Below, piece by piece: positions 24,053-31,821 of a stretch of 36,450 bases of DNA. This DNA is from Clostridia bacterium (lineage in GTDB: Bacteria > Bacillota_A > Clostridia > Christensenellales > CAG-138). Each line of letters begins with the position of its first letter. Positions within the stretch are counted from its first letter, which is position 1. The notes below the pieces were generated by a model. The model ran no database searches. It saw nothing but the letters and a program-made list of their open reading frames with translations, and was not told the origin of the DNA. The translations under genes were made by a program, and so were the position numbers. Location of the stretch: contig JAFZCW010000047.1 of the NCBI GenBank assembly GCA_017556125.1, positions 1 to 36,450 on the forward strand. The letters run 5' to 3'.

Positions 24053-25051
24053 TTAAGATTTCTGCGCCTGAACGGCTGTAATTGCGACTACGGATACGAT
24101 GTCTTCCACGCTGCATCCTCTGGAAAGATCGTTGATCGGCGCCTTGAAGCCCTGGCAGATCGGGCCGATGGCTTCCGCACCGGCGAGACGCTGGACCAGT
24201 TTGTAACCGATATTGCCCGCCTGAAGATCCGGGAAGATCAGGACATTCGCGTGTCCCGCCACCGTGCTGCCCGGCGATTTCAGCTTGCCGACCTTTTCAA
24301 CAAGCGCGGCATCTGCCTGAAGTTCTCCGTCCACTTCAAGTTCGGGAGCAAGCTCATGCACAAGCGCGGTCGCCTGAACGACTTTATCGACCAGTTCGTG
24401 CTTGGCGCTGCCCTTGGTCGAGAAGGAAAGCATCGCAACTTTCGGCGTCATGTTGCAGAGGACCTTTGCCGTATCCGCCGTGGATACCGCGATCGCCGCA
24501 AGCTGCTCCGCCGTCGGGCAGGGATTGACCGCGCAGTCACCGAAGACCATAAGTCCGTCCGCGCCGTAATTCTTGTTCGGAAGTTCCATAATAAAGCAGC
24601 TGGACACGACCGAGATCCCGGGCGCCATCTTGACGATCTGAAGGCCGGGGCGGAGCGTGTCACCGGTGGTGCTGATCGCGCCTGCGACCATGCCGTCAGC
24701 CTTCCCGTCCTTGATCATCATGCCTGCGTAGAACAGCGAACTGCTGATCATGGAGCGCGCCTTTTCGGGGGTGACGCCCTTCGCTTTTCTCAGTTCATAG
24801 AACTCGTCGACATATCTATCAAAATCAGCGCTGGCCAGATAGTCCAGAATTTCGACTTTGCTGAGATCAACGCCGTTAGCGTCAGCCACCTTCTGTATTT
24901 CTTCCGGTTTGCCGAGAAGGATCACATGCGCGATGCCCTGCTCCGCGATCAGCTGGGAAGCGCACACCGTACGCTCCTCTGTTCCTTCCGGAAGAACAAT
25001 CCGTTTCAGGTCGGATTTTGCTTTTTCCTTGATCAGGTCCATTAATGCCAT
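24053..25051 (-). CDS. pta: Phosphate acetyltransferase
   Basis: A 332-residue short-form Pta (no N-terminal DRTGG part), which moves acetyl groups between CoA and phosphate. Motifs include RIVLPEGTEERT at the start, DGMVAGAISTTGDTLRPGLQ in the middle, VFGDCAVNPCPTAEQLA, and the C-terminal NVLIFPDLQAGNIGYKLVQR. GGAGG lies shortly before the ATG. It forms the fermentation pair pta-ackA, divergent from tmcAL, whose substrate is acetate. Confidence 0.97.
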   Translation of the reverse strand: MALMDLIKEKAKSDLKRIVLPEGTEERTVCASQLIAEQGIAHVILLGKPEEIQKVADANGVDLSKVEILDYLASADFDRYVDEFYELRKAKGVTPEKARSMISSSLFYAGMMIKDGKADGMVAGAISTTGDTLRPGLQIVKMAPGISVVSSCFIMELPNKNYGADGLMVFGDCAVNPCPTAEQLAAIAVSTADTAKVLCNMTPKVAMLSFSTKGSAKHELVDKVVQATALVHELAPELEVDGELQADAALVEKVGKLKSPGSTVAGHANVLIFPDLQAGNIGYKLVQRLAGAEAIGPICQGFKAPINDLSRGCSVEDIVSVVAITAVQAQKS

Positions 25052-25083
25052 TCCAGTATTCCTCCATACTTTGAGATACTATG

Positions 25084-25092
25084 ATTATAGCA
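25084..25092 (-). promoter_or_regulatory. Extended -10 promoter of pta-ackA
   Basis: Minus-strand TGCTATAAT: a perfect TATAAT at 25084-25089 preceded by TG at the extended -10 position. No convincing -35 box is seen at 16-18 bases. It faces away from the tmcAL promoter within a 84-base divergent gap. Confidence 0.65.
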
Positions 25093-25106
25093 TATACGGA
25101 AAATAA

Positions 25107-25115
25107 TGGTATACT
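25107..25115 (+). promoter_or_regulatory. Extended -10 promoter of tmcAL
   Basis: TGGTATACT: TATACT at 25110-25115 with TG in the extended -10 position and no clear -35 box. The predicted start is about 15 bases before the tmcAL ATG, near AAAGGGA. Confidence 0.6.
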
Positions 25116-25135
25116 GAAACAAAGGGACATTCATT

Positions 25136-26371
25136 ATGAAAATCGTCGGAATCATAGCAGAATACAACCCGCTTCACAACGGTCATGTCTATCACATTGA
25201 ACAGGCGAAGAAGCTTTCGGAAGCCGACAAGTGTATTGTCGTCATGTCCGGTAATTTCGTCCAGCGCGGCGAACCTGCGGTAGCGGACAAATTCCAGCGG
25301 GCGGAATGGGCCATACGCGCTGGCGCAGACCTTGTGATCGAGCTTCCGTCGGTCTATGCCATATCCAGTGCGGAGCGGTTCGCTCTGGGCGGTATCCGCA
25401 CGCTGATTTCGACAGGCATCGTCACGCATCTATCCTTCGGATGCGAGGAACCGGATATCAGCCGTCTTCTGAAAATGACCGATATGCTGGCTTTTGAGAC
25501 CCCTGAATTCAAGGAAAGCCTTCATTACCATCTGAAACAGGGAAAATCCTATCCCAGGGCACGGTATGACGCGCTGTTCGACCTCGGCGTTCCGGAAGAG
25601 GATCTGGAAATCATCGACAAACCGAACAACATCCTGGCGATCGAATATCTCCGGGCCCTGAAGCTTTATGCGCCGGACATCGTTCCGGTGCCCGTGGCAA
25701 GGGATTCCTGCACCTACGATCAGGAAACGCTGTCCGGATATCTGTCGAGCGCCACCGCTATCCGGCTGGCTCTTTCGGAAAACCGTGAGGAAGTTCTCGG
25801 CACGATGCCGTTCTTTGTCGGCGGAAAACTCTTCTATGATGAGGACTATCCCGTCTCCATGCAGAACTTTGAAAAGATGATCCTGTACAGGCTGCGCATG
25901 ATGCACCCGGAAGACGTCGCGAAGCTTCCCGACGTTTCGGAAGGATTCGAAAATCTCATCTGCGATTCTGTCAGAAACGCCTGCACGCTGGATGACCTGC
26001 TGGACAAAATCAAGAGCAAGCGCTATACCCTGTCGCGTTGCAGACGTATCCTCATCTCCGCGCTGCTGAATATCACAAAGAACGATCTGATCCACTCCAT
26101 CCAGAACAAAGCGTCGGATTATATCCACGTCCTCGCGGTCAATCAAGATAGCCAGAACCTGATTTCCGCTATGCGCAAGTACGGTTACGCACCCGTGCTG
26201 ATGAAAAAAAAGGACCAGTACTACTGCAATGAAATGGTCCAGAGAAATGTCAAGGCGGACAGCCTTTCGACCGACCTTTATGCCATAGCGACAGGCGCTG
26301 AGGTCCGCAGGGACTATCAGGGTCCGCTCTTTATCAGCGTTTCATCCCTGAATCCGGAAGATGCATTCTGA
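25136..26371 (+). CDS. tmcAL: tRNA(Met) cytidine acetate ligase (YlbM family)
   Basis: A 411-residue nucleotidyltransferase-fold enzyme. In B. subtilis TmcAL activates acetate with ATP and acetylates C34 of elongator tRNA-Met. Seen: the N-terminal GIIAEYNPLHNGHVYHI, with H14 and H17 as the HIGH-like pair, VVMSGNFVQRGEPAVADKF, GADLVIELP, and further on SSATAIRLAL. The C-terminal half is helical. AAAGGGA precedes the ATG. It lies back to back with pta-ackA, so an acetate link between the genes is possible but not shown. Confidence 0.92.
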   Translation: MKIVGIIAEYNPLHNGHVYHIEQAKKLSEADKCIVVMSGNFVQRGEPAVADKFQRAEWAIRAGADLVIELPSVYAISSAERFALGGIRTLISTGIVTHLSFGCEEPDISRLLKMTDMLAFETPEFKESLHYHLKQGKSYPRARYDALFDLGVPEEDLEIIDKPNNILAIEYLRALKLYAPDIVPVPVARDSCTYDQETLSGYLSSATAIRLALSENREEVLGTMPFFVGGKLFYDEDYPVSMQNFEKMILYRLRMMHPEDVAKLPDVSEGFENLICDSVRNACTLDDLLDKIKSKRYTLSRCRRILISALLNITKNDLIHSIQNKASDYIHVLAVNQDSQNLISAMRKYGYAPVLMKKKDQYYCNEMVQRNVKADSLSTDLYAIATGAEVRRDYQGPLFISVSSLNPEDAF

Positions 26372-26405
26372 TTTATCAAAATGCGTCATTGAAATATGAT
26401 GATGA

Positions 26406-26430
26406 AAAAGGCACCGGATCCGGTGCCTTT
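26406..26430. terminator. Bidirectional terminator between tmcAL and the coaD-linked gene
   Basis: A perfect 12-bp palindrome arm (AAAGGCACCG around GATC) lies 35 bases after the tmcAL stop. On the minus strand it continues into TTTTTC, a proper terminator for the rsmD-coaD operon. On the plus strand the tail is TTTCGTTC, weaker but usable. Confidence 0.85.
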
Positions 26431-26440
26431 CGTTCATTAT

Positions 26441-27382
26441 TTATTTGCGGGGTTTACGGATTTTCCGCTTCGGGGGTTCGTCCTCGAAATCGTCATCCTC
26501 TTCATCCTCGTCTTCATCATATTCTTCAACTTCGAACATGCGCTGGAAGAAGTTCTTTTTCTTCGGCTTCACTTCTTCTTCCTCTTCATCGTCAAAGGAG
26601 AACGCTTCCTCTTCGCGGACACGCTTACGGTCCGCTCTCGGAGCATAGTCAGGTTTGGGAGCGGGAGCGCTCTGTTCCTCCGCATACGCCTGATACTCGT
26701 TCCTGTCGAACAGAACGGTATCCTGGGTCGGAACGCTTTCCTGCGCCGCCGGTGCCGGCCTGTATTCCTCGGCTTTTCTTGCGCGGACGTAAGTCTCATT
26801 GAAATTCCGTTCCGGCGCCGTCTCCAGATCCGGCTGCGGTACCTCCGGTTCGTCAGAGAGCTCAGCCCTGTTTTCGGCGATCATCCTGTGATACTCGCTC
26901 AGATAATTCTGAAGGTCGAGAAGGATGCCCTCGGCATAATTCTTCGCGCCGTTATAGATGGCGTTCGCGTTTGTCTCGGCTTCCTGAGAGATTTCGTTCG
27001 CGCGGCTGAGCGCCTCCCTGTAGATCTCGGACTCGCTGACGCGCTGTTCATATTCCGTCTGGGCCTGCCTGTAGATGCTTTCCGCGTTGTTCTGTGCCTG
27101 CTGGAGGATCTGATCCGCTTCCTGCTGGGATTCGGCAATGATATCATCCGCTTTTTCCTTGGCGTCTCTGATCGTGTTCTCCGCTTCCGCTATAATGCCG
27201 GTCGCTCTCCTGATATCCTCGGGGATCGTCACCTTCAGGTCGTCCAGAAGATCAAAAAGCCTGTCGATTTCCACGACGCGCCTGTTCCCCTGTCCCGCGA
27301 ATTTTGTTTTCGGACTGTCTTCCAGTTCGTCCTCAATCCTGGAGATGATGCTGTAGATCTTCATTGTCTGTGCACTGCTCAT
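26441..27382 (-). CDS. Coiled-coil protein following coaD, with charged C-terminal tail
   Basis: A 313-residue protein in three parts: an N-terminal domain (KIYSIISRIEDELEDSPKTK, then RRVVEIDRLFDLLDDL, about 7-55); a long coiled coil rich in Glu, Ala, Gln (about 58-165); and a low-complexity tail (170-313) with Pro-rich, poly-acidic and basic patches (KPKKKNFFQRMF). The first two parts resemble a clostridial family that sits next to coaD and is often loosely annotated as ATPase or ATP-synthase-b-like; there is no nucleotide-binding motif. No membrane helix or signal peptide is visible. The ATG overlaps the coaD stop by 4 bases, with GAGAGG upstream. Function unknown; a scaffold or division-linked DivIVA-like role is speculation. 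Confidence 0.75.
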   Translation of the reverse strand: MSSAQTMKIYSIISRIEDELEDSPKTKFAGQGNRRVVEIDRLFDLLDDLKVTIPEDIRRATGIIAEAENTIRDAKEKADDIIAESQQEADQILQQAQNNAESIYRQAQTEYEQRVSESEIYREALSRANEISQEAETNANAIYNGAKNYAEGILLDLQNYLSEYHRMIAENRAELSDEPEVPQPDLETAPERNFNETYVRARKAEEYRPAPAAQESVPTQDTVLFDRNEYQAYAEEQSAPAPKPDYAPRADRKRVREEEAFSFDDEEEEEVKPKKKNFFQRMFEVEEYDEDEDEEDDDFEDEPPKRKIRKPRK

Positions 27383-27867
27383 TTTTTACTCAACCTCTCT
27401 GTAATAATTTGTAAAATGCAATCGGGGACAAGTCCCTTGATGTCTGCTCCTAAACTGACAACTTCCTTGATCGTGCTGGAACTCAGGAAAGAATGCGCCG
27501 GGGATGACATAAAGTACACCGTCTTGATATCCGGGGCAAGGTGATGATTCATCGCGTCGATCTGGAACTCATACTCGAAATCCGTAATAGCACGGAGGCC
27601 CCTGATCAGATATCCGGCTTCGATCTTTCTTGCGTAATCCACGAGAAGACCGTCGAACTGATCTCCAATCACATTCTTCAGGCCGTACTCCTTTATCACG
27701 GTGTTGATCATATCCACACGCTCTTCCGGTGAAAAGACGGGATTCTTTGACGTATTGTTCAGGACGCCGACGTACACCCTGTCAAAAAGTCCCGCAGCGT
27801 TCATCAGGACATCCAGATGTCCGATCGTGAACGGATCAAAACTTCCGGGATAAACGCAGATTTTCAT
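27379..27867 (-). CDS. coaD: Pantetheine-phosphate adenylyltransferase
   Basis: CoaD joins ATP and 4'-phosphopantetheine in CoA synthesis. The 162-residue protein starts MKICVYPGSFDPFTIGHLDV, with the T-x-G-H nucleotide motif at 14-17. It has YLIRGLRAITDFEYEFQ, the family substrate loop, and SSSTIKEV near the C-terminus. Both its ends overlap neighbours by 4 bases (rsmD and the coiled-coil gene). The rsmD-coaD pair is standard in bacteria. Confidence 0.97.
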   Translation of the reverse strand: MKICVYPGSFDPFTIGHLDVLMNAAGLFDRVYVGVLNNTSKNPVFSPEERVDMINTVIKEYGLKNVIGDQFDGLLVDYARKIEAGYLIRGLRAITDFEYEFQIDAMNHHLAPDIKTVYFMSSPAHSFLSSSTIKEVVSLGADIKGLVPDCILQIITERLSKK

Positions 27868-28421
27868 TCGTTGCTCCTTTTCAGAAGAGAGTAGCTGGAT
27901 GCGCCGTATCTTTTCGTTTTCTCTATGTCGTACATCCCGGGAACAGCCTCCGGAACGTCGCCCGAGGCATGCTCCACAAATACTGAGCCTCCCGGTCCGA
28001 CGAGGCCTTCAGAAAAGACGAGACCTGCTGCCTCCGATGCGAGACCCGTGCGGAACGGCGCGTCGATAAACACGAAATCGAATCTGTCGCCGCGTCCGGC
28101 AAGGAACCGGACCGCCTCCCGGAAATCCTTCTGCATGATCTCCACATTATCCGAAAGTCCCGTGACCTTCGTATTCCGGCGGATACAGGCGACCGCTTCT
28201 GCGGAACTGTCATTCAGAACCGCTATCCGCGCGCCTCTGGATGCCGCTTCCAGCCCGATATTTCCGGATCCGGAAAACAGATCCAGGACAGCCGCGTCCT
28301 CCAGCTCGAACTGGATGCTCCCGAAAAGCGCCTCCTTGACACGGTCCAGAGTCGGACGCGTTTCAAGGCCGGCAGGTGCAGTCAGGACCTTACCTTTCGC
28401 TTTTCCCGTGATGATACGCAT
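27864..28421 (-). CDS. rsmD: 16S rRNA (guanine(966)-N(2))-methyltransferase RsmD family
   Basis: A 185-residue SAM-dependent methyltransferase. Seen: MRIITGKAKGKVLTAP at the N-terminus, the RPTLDRVKEALF segment, motif I in VLDLFSGSGNIGLEAASRGA, and the catalytic block IDAPFRTG (120-123 = D-A-P-F). In the family this block is normally D/N-P-P-Y/F, so the first Pro is Ala here (codon GCG). The rest is intact. Its promoter lies so close that the mRNA leader would be about 8 bases, and no ribosome site is seen. Confidence 0.93.
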   Translation of the reverse strand: MRIITGKAKGKVLTAPAGLETRPTLDRVKEALFGSIQFELEDAAVLDLFSGSGNIGLEAASRGARIAVLNDSSAEAVACIRRNTKVTGLSDNVEIMQKDFREAVRFLAGRGDRFDFVFIDAPFRTGLASEAAGLVFSEGLVGPGGSVFVEHASGDVPEAVPGMYDIEKTKRYGASSYSLLKRSNE

Positions 28422-28435
28422 AATTCAACTTGTTG

Positions 28436-28465
28436 ATTATATCATTCTTGCAATCCATCATACAA
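28436..28465 (-). promoter_or_regulatory. Promoter of rsmD-coaD
   Basis: Minus-strand TTGTAT (28460-28465) and perfect TATAAT (28436-28441) with an 18-base spacer. It interleaves with the plus-strand alr promoter, whose TTGCAA box at 28448 overlaps this spacer, so the two polymerases could interfere. Confidence 0.7.
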
Positions 28466-28475
28466 GATGTATACT
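28448..28475 (+). promoter_or_regulatory. Candidate promoter of alr
   Basis: Plus-strand TTGCAA (28448-28453) and TATACT (28470-28475), 16 bases apart, giving a leader of about 75 bases. A second TATACT-like box lies near 28517 without a clear -35. The stretch 28476-28556 is AT-rich with no other structure seen. Confidence 0.55.
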
Positions 28476-28556
28476 AATATCTGACTTTTTTATTATATAT
28501 TGTTCAAGAGTGTATTATACTGATAAGGAACAAAAACTGAATTCAAAGGCCCGCTC

Positions 28557-29669
28557 ATGAGACCAACTTTTGCTGAAGTCAATCTGAACAACATTCTTCA
28601 TAATATAGAAGTCCTCCGGACGCATATCCCGGATGGAACGAAATTTCTTGCCGTCATAAAGGCCAATGCATACGGTCACGGGCTGGTGGATACCGCGCTT
28701 TATCTCGAGGATCACGTGGACTACTTCGGCGTTGCGATCACCGAGGAGGGCATCCGTCTGCGCAGGGCGGGAATCAAAAAGCCGATCCTGATCCTCGGCG
28801 CAACCCTTCCGGACGAGTTTTCCTCCGTCGTCGCGTATGATCTGCGGCCAGCGGTCGCCGCGAAGGACAGTCTCGCCGCGCTGAACGAGGAAGCCGCCAG
28901 GCAGGATAAAAACTGCGGATTTCACTTCAAAATCGACACCGGCATGAACCGCATCGGTTTTGTCGATCTTCAGGATTTCCGTGAGGCGCTGGATATGCTC
29001 CCCGCTCTCTCCTCATTGAGATTCGACGGCATGTTCACCCATTTCGCAGTTTCCGAGATCCCTGATCCGTCTTTTACGGCTCAGCAGGCGTCCCGTTTCG
29101 AGCAGTTTGTCCGTGAAGCGCATGAACGCGGATACCGTCCTATCGTTCACGCGGCCAACAGCGGCGCGATTTTCTATCACCCTTCCGTCCACTATGACAT
29201 GGTGCGCGGCGGAATCTCCATATACGGATACAGCCCCCGCGGTACCATGGAGATCGTCCCGGAACTGTCTCCCGCACTCACCTGGAAGACGCATGTATCG
29301 TTCGTCAAGGAAATCCATCCCGGCGATTCGGTCAGCTACGGACGCAGATATATCGCCGAAAAAGACCGGAGGATCGCCACGTTACCCGTCGGATACGGAG
29401 ACGGTTACAAAAGGTGCCTCTCGGGAAAGGCCAGCGTCCTGATCAACGGAAAAAGAGCCCCGCTGATCGGCACCATCTGCATGGATCAGATGATGTGCGA
29501 TATCACGGAACTCGGAGATGTTTCCGTCGGTGACGAGGTCGTCCTTCTCGGAAGGCAGGGCGAAGAGTATATTTCCGCGGACGAACTTGCGGATCTTGCC
29601 GGTACGATCAGCTATGAAATTCTTCTGAGCATCAACAGCCGCGTACCCAGAGTTTTCATCGGTTCCTGA
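28557..29669 (+). CDS. alr: Alanine racemase
   Basis: Alr converts L- to D-alanine for peptidoglycan. The 370-residue PLP enzyme has K35 in AVIKANAYGHG, KIDTGMNRIGF, HAANSGA, DMVRGGISIYGY, the second catalytic base Tyr in VSYGRRYIAE, and the C-terminal beta domain with PVGYGDGYKR and ICMDQMMCD. AAAGG lies 7-8 bases before the ATG. Its stop codon directly abuts the stop of the convergent nnr gene, with no spacer or terminator between. Confidence 0.96.
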   Translation: MRPTFAEVNLNNILHNIEVLRTHIPDGTKFLAVIKANAYGHGLVDTALYLEDHVDYFGVAITEEGIRLRRAGIKKPILILGATLPDEFSSVVAYDLRPAVAAKDSLAALNEEAARQDKNCGFHFKIDTGMNRIGFVDLQDFREALDMLPALSSLRFDGMFTHFAVSEIPDPSFTAQQASRFEQFVREAHERGYRPIVHAANSGAIFYHPSVHYDMVRGGISIYGYSPRGTMEIVPELSPALTWKTHVSFVKEIHPGDSVSYGRRYIAEKDRRIATLPVGYGDGYKRCLSGKASVLINGKRAPLIGTICMDQMMCDITELGDVSVGDEVVLLGRQGEEYISADELADLAGTISYEILLSINSRVPRVFIGS

Positions 29670-31178
29670 TTAAAAATCAAAGTGTTTTTCCAATGTTTCA
29701 CGCACCGCGGATATCACGTCCCCGGCTATCATCGCGCGCGCTTTCAGCATTTCCAGCGCTGTTTCAGCAGAAGCGCCAAGCAGATACGCACCGGCGGACG
29801 CAGCATGAAACGGCTCCAGTTTCAGCGCCAGAAGAGCCGTAATAATGCCGCTCAGCACATCCCCGCTTCCGCCTTTAGCCAGTCCCGGGTTTCCTGTCGT
29901 GTTCAGAACGCATGTTGTCCCGTTGCTGATGCAGGAAGTCGCGCCCTTCAGAACGGTCACGCAGTGAAAGCGTCCGGAAAAATCCATCGCCGTCCCGACA
30001 TAATCCGACTGGATATCGGAAACGCTCTTTCCAGTCAGCCTCGACATTTCGCCGACATGCGGCGTGATCACTACGCCGCCGTGAAAGAGTTTCAGCAGTT
30101 CCCTGTTCATGGATACGCAGTTCAGCGCATCCGCGTCCAGAACACAGGGAACGCCAGATCTCAGGATATCCGCCAGCAGTTCCGGATCGGCTATCGTTCC
30201 CATGCCCGGGCCGGCGCATATGACATCCTTGTCTCGGATCAGATCTTTTGCCGCGCTGCAGCACTCATAGCTCCAGGAATCTTCTCCCGTGCCCCCCAGC
30301 GGAACGGAAATCGCTTCTGGAAGCGCGGAAAACTGGCTTTTCAAAGCATACGGGATGGCGCAGTACGTCAGGCCGGCACCGGTCCTCAGCGCCGCAGCGG
30401 AACACATCAGCGCTGCTCCGGAATAATTCCTGCTCCCGGCAAGAATGAGCGCCCTGCCGTTCTTTCCTTTATAATCATCCGGCATCTGTTCGGGGATCCA
30501 TGCGCGGATATCGCTTTTCTCCAAAGTATAAAGGGATGTCTCCGGGTTCGGATATCTGCCGTCTATCGAAACCGTGATGACTTTCCCCGCGAAGGATCTT
30601 CCCGGATGCAGAAGGAGTCCCGGTTTCAGATACTGCAGAGTAACGGTTTCGTCCGCACGGACCGCGCAGCCCATGACACGACCGTTTTCCCCGTTGATCC
30701 CGGAGGGAATGTCGATGGAAACGACATGCGCTCCGGAACAGTTGACCGCGTCGATCACGTCAGGATAAGTTCCGCTAAGCTCCCGGCTGAGCCCCGTTCC
30801 GAACAGTGCATCAATGATGACCGTCCCCGGGCAGGATAAAGCCTGTCCGCGGAAGGGTTCCATCACGCATCCGCTCGCTTCAGCATCCTCAAACGCGTTC
30901 AGGGCATCTCCCGAAAGGCGGTCCGACATCAGAACGCCTTTCACATTGCATCCGGATTCGTGGAGCATTCTGAGCATGCAAAGCCCGTCGCCGCCGTTAT
31001 TCCCCTTTCCGCATACGACAACGACCGGCCTTTCGTACAGGTCCGGAATCAGCCCGACGACCGCTTCCAGCGCAGCGGAGGCGGCATTTTTCATCAGCGA
31101 ATAGCCGGCGATGATGCCTCCGTCGATCATATAGGAATCCATTTGCCGCATCTGCTCAGGCGTGTACAGTCCGATCAT
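29670..31178 (-). CDS. nnr: Bifunctional NAD(P)H-hydrate epimerase / ADP-dependent dehydratase
   Basis: A 502-residue fusion that repairs hydrated NADH and NADPH. The N-terminal YjeF domain (about 1-215) has VVVVCGKGNNGGDGLCMLR, IIDALFGTGLSRELSG and VSIDIPSGINGENG. The C-terminal ribokinase-like dehydratase domain has LILAGSRNYSGAALM, CAGPGMGT, VLDADALN, VITPHVGEMSRLTG, and the terminal motif GLAKGGSGDVLSGIITAL with the catalytic Asp. The ATG overlaps the recX stop by 4 bases. Confidence 0.95.
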   Translation of the reverse strand: MIGLYTPEQMRQMDSYMIDGGIIAGYSLMKNAASAALEAVVGLIPDLYERPVVVVCGKGNNGGDGLCMLRMLHESGCNVKGVLMSDRLSGDALNAFEDAEASGCVMEPFRGQALSCPGTVIIDALFGTGLSRELSGTYPDVIDAVNCSGAHVVSIDIPSGINGENGRVMGCAVRADETVTLQYLKPGLLLHPGRSFAGKVITVSIDGRYPNPETSLYTLEKSDIRAWIPEQMPDDYKGKNGRALILAGSRNYSGAALMCSAAALRTGAGLTYCAIPYALKSQFSALPEAISVPLGGTGEDSWSYECCSAAKDLIRDKDVICAGPGMGTIADPELLADILRSGVPCVLDADALNCVSMNRELLKLFHGGVVITPHVGEMSRLTGKSVSDIQSDYVGTAMDFSGRFHCVTVLKGATSCISNGTTCVLNTTGNPGLAKGGSGDVLSGIITALLALKLEPFHAASAGAYLLGASAETALEMLKARAMIAGDVISAVRETLEKHFDF

Positions 31179-31690
31179 TCCGTATACTCCTCATCCATGC
31201 TGTCCGAGACGTCCCCGTCTTCACCTGTCATATCCTTCAGCGCCTCACGGATCACACCATAGGGAAATCCTTTAGCGGCCATCTTGGAAGCCGCTCTTCT
31301 CCACCGTTCCTCCGGCGGATATTTCGCGACTTTTTTCTTCACTTCCGCAGCCAGTTTCAGCGCTGCGTCTAGCTCCATCCCGCCGTCGAACTCCGAAAGC
31401 GTCTCTTCCGCAGTCTGTTTTCCGATCTTGTGGCGGATCAGAACAGACCTCATTTCCATCCGGCTGAGGGGCTTCATCGTCGTCTTTGAACGAAGAAGGT
31501 TTCTGGCAAAAGCGCTGTCATCCAGCAACCGGAGCTCTTCAAGACGCGAGAGAACGGAACCGATCTCCTCCGGTTCATACTGTTTCTTCTGAAGGTATTC
31601 CCGCATCTCGCCGACCGATCTGTCCCGGATCCCGAGATAGAAAAGAGCTGCGTCCATTGCCGATTTTTTAGGTGAAGATTTCTTTTCCAT
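31175..31690 (-). CDS. recX: Regulatory protein RecX
   Basis: RecX modulates RecA filaments. The 171-residue protein is made of repeated three-helix units: ALFYLGIRDRSVGEMREYLQ, LSRLEELRLLDDSAFARNLL, the MEMRSVLIRHKIGKQTAEE segment, and RWRRAASKMAAKGFPYGVIR. It ends in an acidic tail. No ribosome site is visible before the ATG at 31690. RecA itself is not in the window. The 131 bases up to the vanW-like start hold no convincing promoter on the minus strand. Confidence 0.88.
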   Translation of the reverse strand: MEKKSSPKKSAMDAALFYLGIRDRSVGEMREYLQKKQYEPEEIGSVLSRLEELRLLDDSAFARNLLRSKTTMKPLSRMEMRSVLIRHKIGKQTAEETLSEFDGGMELDAALKLAAEVKKKVAKYPPEERWRRAASKMAAKGFPYGVIREALKDMTGEDGDVSDSMDEEYTE

Positions 31691-31821
31691 TTCTGTAATA
31701 TAACATACCCTCGGATCTATTAGAAACTGGAATGAACAAATTGTAACAAAAATGAAAACCGCCCTAACGGCTCCGTGATTTGTTGCATAATAATCATATA
31801 TCTTTTATGAACGGTGTAACG

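Noticed and set aside
22850..25045. A 731-codon open frame on the plus strand
   Set aside because: It lies wholly antisense to ackA and pta, whose products match known families over full length; the plus-strand product is Arg/His/Asp-rich with no recognisable domain.
26396..27544. A 382-codon plus-strand open frame, Phe/Leu-rich and membrane-like
   Set aside because: It mirrors the Glu/Lys/Arg-rich coiled-coil gene on the other strand; hydrophobicity is the complement of charged codons.
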